This document shows, piece by piece, positions 4,789 through 10,263 of a stretch of 10,263 nucleotides of DNA. Position 1 is the first letter of the stretch, and the number at the start of each line of letters is the position of its first letter. Made by a program: the position numbers and the translations under genes. Below the pieces are notes generated by a model. The model was not told the DNA's origin, made no database searches, and was given only the letters and a program-made list of their open reading frames with translations. The stretch spans positions 1-10,263 of the forward strand of contig UQAQ01000058.1 of assembly GCA_900539115.1 (NCBI GenBank). The letters run 5' to 3'. The stretch comes from an uncultured Roseburia sp. (GTDB lineage: Bacteria > Bacillota > Clostridia > Lachnospirales > Lachnospiraceae).

Positions 4789-6529
4789 TATCGATCGGAT
4801 CTTTTCCGACAAAGGCATCCGCTCCGCTCGAAAGCGCCTCGATCAGTTTTTCCAATGTAGTCTCTTTGGCATCATAGATATTAATATACGTACGCACTTG
4901 CGGGATGTCCGAAAGCATCGTCGGTTGTCCGCATCCGACTGCGATCACGGGCACCTCAAATACATACCACGGAATTTCACCGCCGCCTTTCGACATTCCG
5001 AAACTTGGCCTGCCCGCCATCACATCGCAAAGCGTGATCACAAGATCTGCCTGTTCACGAAATTCTGAGATGGCATTCTTTCCGGCAAAATAAATATTCA
5101 GATCCGGCTTTTCGCCTTTCAAAGCCTTCTGTTTCATCTGGTCAAGCGGACTTTCGTAAACATACGCATCGTATCCGCGTTCGCATAATTTTTGTTTGAC
5201 TGTCTCTGCCGGATTTTTTCCTTCCATTCCGCACAATTTCAGGAGTTCCACCATCCCTGTCTCATGTCCTTTAATGTGCACGATCATAACTTTTTTATAT
5301 TTTTCCGGCGAAATCGGCAGCACATCTTTGTCCTTATATTTCACAAGGGTAAGGCTTTTTTCGCTGATCTCACTCTGCTTTTTCTTAAATTCCTCATTTC
5401 CGAGTACCCTGTCCAGTGTATCTTTCTCCGGGACCATTTCTGCCGCACTTTTTTTATGAAGCTGCAGGCGAGCCTTAATTCCGAGGATCCTTGTCAGGGC
5501 TTCCGTCATCCGTTCTTCAGAGATCACTCCTCTTTGATAAGCGGTAAGCATCGTCTGATAATCTTCCTGTGGATCATTGAAAAACAGGAACATATCACAG
5601 CCGGCGTTGATGGCACGCGGAAGCATCTCTTTTCGCGTCATCTGGTTTGTCATCGCCACCATATGGGAAGCATCAGTCACTACGACCCCCTGAAATCCCA
5701 GTTTATCACGCAAAAGCGTCGTCATCAATGTTTTGTTCAATGTCGCAGGCATCCACACTTCCTCTTCCGGCAGTTCCGGGGCAAGTTCGCGTACATATTC
5801 GGGAAGCATGATATGGCCGCCCATAATCCCTTCGACCCCATTTTCGATCAATTCTTTGTAAACCATACCATACGTCTCATCCCAGTGTTTTGGCGAGAAA
5901 TCATTGACATGATTGGACAGATGGGCATCGCGGTAATCCACACCATTTCCCGGAAAATGTTTCGCCACACAGGCAAAATCCGTATTCTGGTGCGCACCCC
6001 TCACATATTCGACACTGCATTTTTTTACCATTTCCGGATCATTGGAAAAAGCTCTTGTCGAAATTTCGGTATTCATCGGATTGTAATAGATATCGCAGAC
6101 TGGCGCAAATGCCATATTACACCCGATTACCGCCGCTTCTGCATTTCCCATGCGCCCCATGTCTTCCGCGTAATCAGGGTTTCCTGTCGCTCCAATCTTC
6201 ATGCCATTGCCGATATACGTGCCATCCGTGCATGCACCATCGCCGCCGGATTCCGTATTGCAGGCGATAAACAACGGAATCTTGCTGTTTTCCTGCAAAA
6301 TGCGGTTCTGCTTCCATACCTCCCGCGCCGATGCCGGATTGTAGCGACAGCCTCCGAGATGATACGTCTGTATCAATTCGATCAGATCCTCTTCTTTTTG
6401 TGAAGATGTCAATTGGAAAAATAATTGTCCTACTTTTTCTTCGTCGCTCATCGCGGCAATCGTCTCGTGAACCCAGTCACAATCTTCTTCTGTCAGAAAA
6501 AATGGATTTGCTCTCAGATCAATATTCAT
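4760..6529 (-). CDS. glycoside hydrolase family 3, NagZ-like (beta-N-acetylglucosaminidase type)
   Basis: Cytoplasmic glycosidase of 589 aa with no signal peptide. The N-terminal TIM-barrel domain (about 15-355) opens with SDEEKVGQLFF. It carries KHFPGNG (190-196) with Asp201 and His203, the Asp-His pair typical of NagZ-type GH3 enzymes, and VVTDASHM with candidate nucleophile Asp286. Residues from about 370 to 589 fit a C-terminal alpha/beta domain, so the protein is longer than single-domain NagZ. The Asp-His pair points to N-acetylhexosaminide hydrolysis, though beta-glucosidase-like activity cannot be excluded. ATG 6529 overlaps the stop of the HAD gene (ATGA), so it is translationally coupled to the symporter-HAD operon. 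AAAGGG lies 10 nt upstream. The last codons and stop lie in a 35-bp segment duplicated downstream. Confidence 0.92.
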   Translation of the reverse strand: MNIDLRANPFFLTEEDCDWVHETIAAMSDEEKVGQLFFQLTSSQKEEDLIELIQTYHLGGCRYNPASAREVWKQNRILQENSKIPLFIACNTESGGDGACTDGTYIGNGMKIGATGNPDYAEDMGRMGNAEAAVIGCNMAFAPVCDIYYNPMNTEISTRAFSNDPEMVKKCSVEYVRGAHQNTDFACVAKHFPGNGVDYRDAHLSNHVNDFSPKHWDETYGMVYKELIENGVEGIMGGHIMLPEYVRELAPELPEEEVWMPATLNKTLMTTLLRDKLGFQGVVVTDASHMVAMTNQMTRKEMLPRAINAGCDMFLFFNDPQEDYQTMLTAYQRGVISEERMTEALTRILGIKARLQLHKKSAAEMVPEKDTLDRVLGNEEFKKKQSEISEKSLTLVKYKDKDVLPISPEKYKKVMIVHIKGHETGMVELLKLCGMEGKNPAETVKQKLCERGYDAYVYESPLDQMKQKALKGEKPDLNIYFAGKNAISEFREQADLVITLCDVMAGRPSFGMSKGGGEIPWYVFEVPVIAVGCGQPTMLSDIPQVRTYINIYDAKETTLEKLIEALSSGADAFVGKDPIDSFCGLQDTK

Positions 6530-7353
6530 TTTCTTTCATCCCTTTCTAAATTTTGATAAAACTGTCTTTCATATTTCTGCTGCATCTCTTTTGTATAATT
6601 TCCATTCAGCCACGCCGGAAATGCACTTTCTCTTCCTTCCTGCCATGACTCCTCTTCTTTTCCGGCAAGAATTGGGAAAAATGGAATTCCCGCAGCATCG
6701 GCACTTTTCTTATCGCCCAAGGCATCTCCGACCATCAAAACATGAGATGATTCGTATCCCAATGCACAGACTTTTTTGAGGCACTCGCACTTTGTTCCCT
6801 TCTCTTGTGTCATGCACTCTGTAACATAGTTTAATACACTTGCCTCTTCCCATTCACGGCATACCGCCTCCCGATTTGCTGACGAAATGATATAAATATC
6901 TGTTTCTTTACATATTCTGGAAATGATATCTTTTGCCCCGGTAAATACCCTTGTCTTCTCTTTGGGAATCTGATTGATCGATTCATTTACTTTATCCGAC
7001 CAGTCGAGTACCTGCTGTAATAATTTTGAACCGGTCTTTTTCACTTCTTCAGCAAGTGCTCGTTCCGAATATTCTCCCGTCGTCTGCAGCCAATGTTCCA
7101 GCCGGGGAAGTTCGTCCGCCTCACTAATCTTGTCTCTGAACTCATACAAAAAACGATAAATTCCTTGAAAACGATTGATTCCCCTTGTTTTCTGCCAAAG
7201 ATTGATCTCTTCCCAGCGTTTTTCGGCTTCTTTTTCCCATGGCAGGAGATTCCACATTTTTATCGCTTCCGGGCCAAAACAAAACCGGTGTTTCGGTGTC
7301 ATCGTATCCATGACACAACCGTCAGAATCCACACAAAAAGCATAATTTTTCAT
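6526..7353 (-). CDS. HAD superfamily hydrolase (phosphatase-like)
   Basis: Cytoplasmic HAD-family protein of 275 aa. Motif I is VDSDGCVMDTM with Asp9 (nucleophile) and Asp11; motif II is YIISSAN (Ser157 or Ser158); a candidate motif III lysine is Lys185 or Lys188; motif IV is MVGDALGD with Asp210 and Asp214. All four catalytic elements are present, so it should be active. A helical insertion between motifs I and II (about 30-130) is the likely cap domain. Family members mostly dephosphorylate sugars or other small metabolites; the substrate is not evident, but a sugar phosphate fits the operon. Its ATG overlaps the symporter stop by 4 nt, and its stop overlaps the GH3 start by 4 nt, with AAGGAG 11 nt before the start. 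Confidence 0.88.
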   Translation of the reverse strand: MKNYAFCVDSDGCVMDTMTPKHRFCFGPEAIKMWNLLPWEKEAEKRWEEINLWQKTRGINRFQGIYRFLYEFRDKISEADELPRLEHWLQTTGEYSERALAEEVKKTGSKLLQQVLDWSDKVNESINQIPKEKTRVFTGAKDIISRICKETDIYIISSANREAVCREWEEASVLNYVTECMTQEKGTKCECLKKVCALGYESSHVLMVGDALGDKKSADAAGIPFFPILAGKEEESWQEGRESAFPAWLNGNYTKEMQQKYERQFYQNLERDERK

Positions 7354-8735
7354 CTCGCCTCATTCTCCTTTTCTGCCAAAATCCGTGCATTTTCCTGCAC
7401 CTTTTTTCGATCCAGCGGATACAAAAATGCCAACGACAGGGCAAGAAGTACAAAACCGACTGCAGGTGCCAGGCAGGTAATATGGTAGATTCCATTGACG
7501 ACGGATGGTTCAAATGCTGTCGCCTGACTATATCCGATGATGCTTAATAGAAGTCCCGCCACACCGGAAGACGCCGCCTGTCCTACCTTTCTGGCAAAAG
7601 AATACACCGAATAAATCGTTCCATCGGCTCTCCTTCCGTCATGAACCTGCGCGTCGTCAATCACATCCGTGATCATCGCCCACGTAATCAGCGAAAAGAT
7701 TGCGATGCCGACATACGCAAAGGTATAAAACACGACAAACACATACGCATTCTGCAATTTTAAAAAGTTTGTCACAAATAGCACTGCTGCCCCAAATAAG
7801 GCGGCGGCGATACCCAGCTCCTTTCTTCCCAGTTTTGCCGAAAGCGGCACCGTAAAGGAAGCACAGATCAGTGTAATAACCGTTCCTGCCAGTCCCGATA
7901 ATGACTGCGCCCGGATGTTACCGTAAAAATTGGGGAAAAGATACGTTGTCATATTCGTAAGTGTCATTTGTGCCAGAATCATACAGATCGAGCTGACGAT
8001 AATCCCAATCAGGGCACGGTTATGCACGATTCCCGAGAGCAATTCCGAAACACGGAACTGACTCGTCGTCTGCTCCACCTTTACTCGCTCCGTCGTCATA
8101 GCATAACAGATCAGATAACAGATCACAGCTCCGATCGAGCACACCAGCGCGGCAATCATCATGCGTGTTCCGGAAAGCACATTATTTCCGTTTTCATCCT
8201 GATAATATACGACAAGCGGCATCACGACTCCGATTACGGTTCCTGCCAGCGACGCACCGATCGTTCTCCAGTTTGACAGTTGTGCGCGGTCCGATGGATT
8301 TCCGGAAATTGCCGATGCCATCGAACCATACGGAATATTGATCCCGGTATAACACACACTCCCCCACAAAATATACGTAAAAAACATCCAGAATATCTTA
8401 AATCCAAGCGGCATATGCGCAAACCAGCTTGCGTACATCAAAAAAGATGCCACAGCGACCGGACCGCACATTCTCCGAATCCAGATCACAAATTTTCCGC
8501 GTTCTGTCGGTTTCGTACGATCCACGATCTGTCCCATCGCCACGTCGGTAACGGCATCCACTACGCGGGCTGCCATCATCATAATACCAACCACTCCGGC
8601 GGGAACTCCCATGACATCTGTATAAAATTTCAATAAAAACATGCTTGACAAAATAAAGGTAAAATCGTTACCAAAGTCGCCAAACATATAACCTGCTTTA
8701 TCCCTTAATCCAAAAGGGCGTACATTCTGCTCCAT
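7350..8735 (-). CDS. GPH/MelB-type glycoside:cation symporter (MFS_2)
   Basis: Membrane transporter of 461 aa with about 12 membrane segments, of the glycoside-pentoside-hexuronide:cation symporter family. The N-terminal signature is clear: GYMFGDFGNDF (Asp24), then ARVVDAVTDVAMG with Asp60 and Asp64, placed like the cation-binding aspartates of MelB, and VDRTKPTERGKF in the first cytoplasmic loop. It probably imports a glycoside, coupled to H+ or Na+, for the GH3 enzyme encoded downstream. An in-frame ATG at 8762 exists, but the ATG at 8735 has a strong GGAGG (8745-8741) at 5 nt, so the shorter start is chosen. The stop overlaps the HAD start (ATGA). The 78-bp gap from the MATE gene shows neither a clear terminator nor a clear promoter. 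Confidence 0.93.
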   Translation of the reverse strand: MEQNVRPFGLRDKAGYMFGDFGNDFTFILSSMFLLKFYTDVMGVPAGVVGIMMMAARVVDAVTDVAMGQIVDRTKPTERGKFVIWIRRMCGPVAVASFLMYASWFAHMPLGFKIFWMFFTYILWGSVCYTGINIPYGSMASAISGNPSDRAQLSNWRTIGASLAGTVIGVVMPLVVYYQDENGNNVLSGTRMMIAALVCSIGAVICYLICYAMTTERVKVEQTTSQFRVSELLSGIVHNRALIGIIVSSICMILAQMTLTNMTTYLFPNFYGNIRAQSLSGLAGTVITLICASFTVPLSAKLGRKELGIAAALFGAAVLFVTNFLKLQNAYVFVVFYTFAYVGIAIFSLITWAMITDVIDDAQVHDGRRADGTIYSVYSFARKVGQAASSGVAGLLLSIIGYSQATAFEPSVVNGIYHITCLAPAVGFVLLALSLAFLYPLDRKKVQENARILAEKENEAR

Positions 8736-8813
8736 AAGTTCCTCCATTCCAATTTTTGTCATTCAATGACTGCTGTTTGAAATGTAGTATGTGCAAAAAT
8801 ACGTCTATTATTC

Positions 8814-10181
8814 TTATTCTTTCATGCAATCCGTCTTCTTTCGAATCCTCTTTAAAAATACATATCCCACGAGACAGGCTATGAACTCAGTGATCGGGAA
8901 TGCCCACCAGATCAGTGAAACTCCCATCTGTCCGTTTCTGACAAAAACAGAAAATATTCCTGCCAGCGGTAAGATGATAATTAACTGTCTGAGCAGCGAG
9001 ATTACAAGCGACTCCATTCCCCCATCCAAAGCCTGATAAATCCCCTGATACGCAATATTGATTCCCGCAAAAAGGAAACTGATAGAAATAATCCGCATGG
9101 CACTGATAAAATATTCTCTGGACTGTCCTGCATTAAATAAAGAGGCAAACGCACCCGGAAAAATCTCTGTAATCATTACGCCCATAATCATAAGTATAAT
9201 TGTATACATTAATCCATATTTTATTCCATCCTGAATTCGCTTTTTGTTTTGCATACCGTAAGAAAAAGCGATAATCGGTGTAATGGCATCGCGCAGTCCA
9301 AACGCTAAGAACAATACAAACTGCTGCACTTTATAAAACAGTCCGTATGCGGTCTGTGCAGAAGCACTGAACTTCAAAATCAAATTTATAACATAAACCA
9401 TGATCGACATAAGTGCCTGCGCAATGATTGCCGGAAGTCCGATCACATAAATTCCTTTGATAATTCCACGATCCGGCTTCATATACTTTGCGTCATGTTC
9501 AAATTCTTTATTTAATTTTATATGAAAAACAAACAAAAGCACCGCAGACGCAACCTGTCCGATCACCGTTGCATAGGCAGCTCCTTCTACGCCCATTTCC
9601 GGCACCGGACCGATTCCATAGATCATAATCGGATCAAGAATAATATTTACTACCGCTCCCACAACCTGACCTATGGTAGAATACAGGGAACGCCCCGTCG
9701 CCTGCAATAATTTTTCAAACAAAGAAAAGAAAATGATTCCAAACGAAATGACGCAGCATATTCTAAGATAACCGGTTCCCATCGCGATCACTTCCGGATC
9801 CACGGTCTGCGAAGAAATGTATGCTTTTACACCAAAAATTCCAAACAACAGACATACCACATATATGACTGCTCCTAAAAACAGGCTGTTTCCTGCCACT
9901 TTCGCCGCCTTTTTACGATTTCCCTCTCCAAGCGTTCTTGCTAAAAGCGCATTGGTTCCCACACCGGTTCCGATTCCAATTGCCACCATCAGCATCTGAA
10001 CCGGAAATACGAGCGTAAGTGCATTCAATGCCGCTTCACTTCCCACTTTCATATTTCCCACAAAGGCACTATCCACAATATTGTAGACTGCCTGCAATGC
10101 CATCGATAAGATCATCGGTATTCCCATCTGAAGCATGAGTTTATTGACCGGCATCTCCCTCATCTTATTACTTTCCGCCAT
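8814..10181 (-). CDS. MATE family efflux transporter
   Basis: Inner-membrane exporter of 455 aa, the normal length for the MATE (multidrug and toxic compound extrusion) family, with about 12 membrane segments in two similar halves. The N-terminal MGIPMILSMALQAVYNIVDS and FVGNMKVGSEAALNAL are typical of the family, as is the first-half loop LLARTLGEGNRKKAAKVAGN. MATE proteins exchange H+ or Na+ for cationic drugs or metabolites; the substrate cannot be read from sequence. The start has GGGAGG (10195-10190) at 8 nt. The gene precedes the symporter operon on the same strand by 78 bp and may be co-transcribed, but a functional link to glycoside use is not evident. Confidence 0.93.
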   Translation of the reverse strand: MAESNKMREMPVNKLMLQMGIPMILSMALQAVYNIVDSAFVGNMKVGSEAALNALTLVFPVQMLMVAIGIGTGVGTNALLARTLGEGNRKKAAKVAGNSLFLGAVIYVVCLLFGIFGVKAYISSQTVDPEVIAMGTGYLRICCVISFGIIFFSLFEKLLQATGRSLYSTIGQVVGAVVNIILDPIMIYGIGPVPEMGVEGAAYATVIGQVASAVLLFVFHIKLNKEFEHDAKYMKPDRGIIKGIYVIGLPAIIAQALMSIMVYVINLILKFSASAQTAYGLFYKVQQFVLFLAFGLRDAITPIIAFSYGMQNKKRIQDGIKYGLMYTIILMIMGVMITEIFPGAFASLFNAGQSREYFISAMRIISISFLFAGINIAYQGIYQALDGGMESLVISLLRQLIIILPLAGIFSVFVRNGQMGVSLIWWAFPITEFIACLVGYVFLKRIRKKTDCMKE

Positions 10182-10214
10182 TTTTAAATCCTCCCTAAAT
10201 AATCAAGTCTTTTT

Positions 10215-10238
10215 TCCCTTAATATAAGGGATTTTTTT
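10215..10238 (+). terminator. small hairpin with T-tract upstream of the MATE gene
   Basis: TCCCTT (10215-10220) pairs with AAGGGA (10226-10231) around an AATAT loop, followed by seven Ts on the plus strand. As a terminator it would act only on plus-strand transcripts, and no plus-strand gene is visible to its left. On the minus strand it would be a weak hairpin in the 5' region of the MATE gene, flanked by A runs. Confidence 0.35.
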
Positions 10239-10263
10239 AATTGTTTCTCAGCAGAATGAGCCT

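Noticed and set aside
4597..4818. Minus-strand 73-codon frame through the ~53-bp repeats
   Set aside because: It overlaps the GH3 end in another frame, its sequence simply reflects the tandem units, and there is no ribosome binding site.
5192..6403. Long (403-codon) plus-strand open frame opposite GH3
   Set aside because: It is an antisense shadow: rich in His, Arg, Phe and Ile with no recognisable domain, while the minus strand encodes a clear GH3 enzyme with catalytic motifs.
8736..8813. Separate promoter or terminator between the MATE and symporter genes
   Set aside because: I found no hairpin with a T-tract and no -35/-10 pair with acceptable spacing, so I cannot decide whether the two genes share a transcript.

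Overview
The window looks like a chromosomal segment from a Gram-positive, gut-type Clostridia, most likely Lachnospiraceae. I infer this from moderate-to-low GC, strong AGGAG-type Shine-Dalgarno sites, the protein families present, and a manganese (yybP-ykoY) riboswitch ahead of mntP. I could not run a search, so the taxonomy is inference.

Layout: a secreted protein with Ig-like domains and an NlpC/P60-type C-terminus (minus strand, 170-1510) faces a roughly 1.1 kb non-coding region (1511-2618) and then mntP (plus strand, 2619-3200). The non-coding region is the most unusual part. It holds a 14-bp palindromic hairpin (1610-1654), a 184-bp element with long terminal inverted repeats and a folded core (1739-1922), a clear promoter (1929-1957), a Mn2+ riboswitch with an overlapping intrinsic terminator (1962-2090), and then 2.46 copies of an exactly 200-bp, intricately folded tandem repeat (2098-2590) that runs almost to the mntP ribosome binding site.

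From 3197 to 10181 every gene is on the minus strand. In transcription order they encode a MATE efflux transporter, a GPH/MelB-type sugar:cation symporter, a HAD phosphatase-like hydrolase, a cytoplasmic NagZ-like GH3 glycosidase and, from its own promoter, a secreted SGNH hydrolase. Symporter-HAD-GH3 are joined by two ATGA stop/start overlaps, so they are almost certainly co-translated as a glycoside uptake and cleavage operon: the symporter brings in a glycoside, GH3 hydrolyses it inside the cell, and the HAD protein probably handles a phosphorylated product. The SGNH protein could deacylate a substrate outside the cell, but that is inference.

Between GH3 and the SGNH gene lies a second non-coding repeat, three ~53-bp units bracketed by a 35-bp direct duplication of the GH3 3' end. 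The window therefore has ordinary housekeeping and carbohydrate genes plus three unrelated non-coding repeat or hairpin element types in the gaps. The 200-bp structured array inside the mntP leader is the best candidate for something undescribed.
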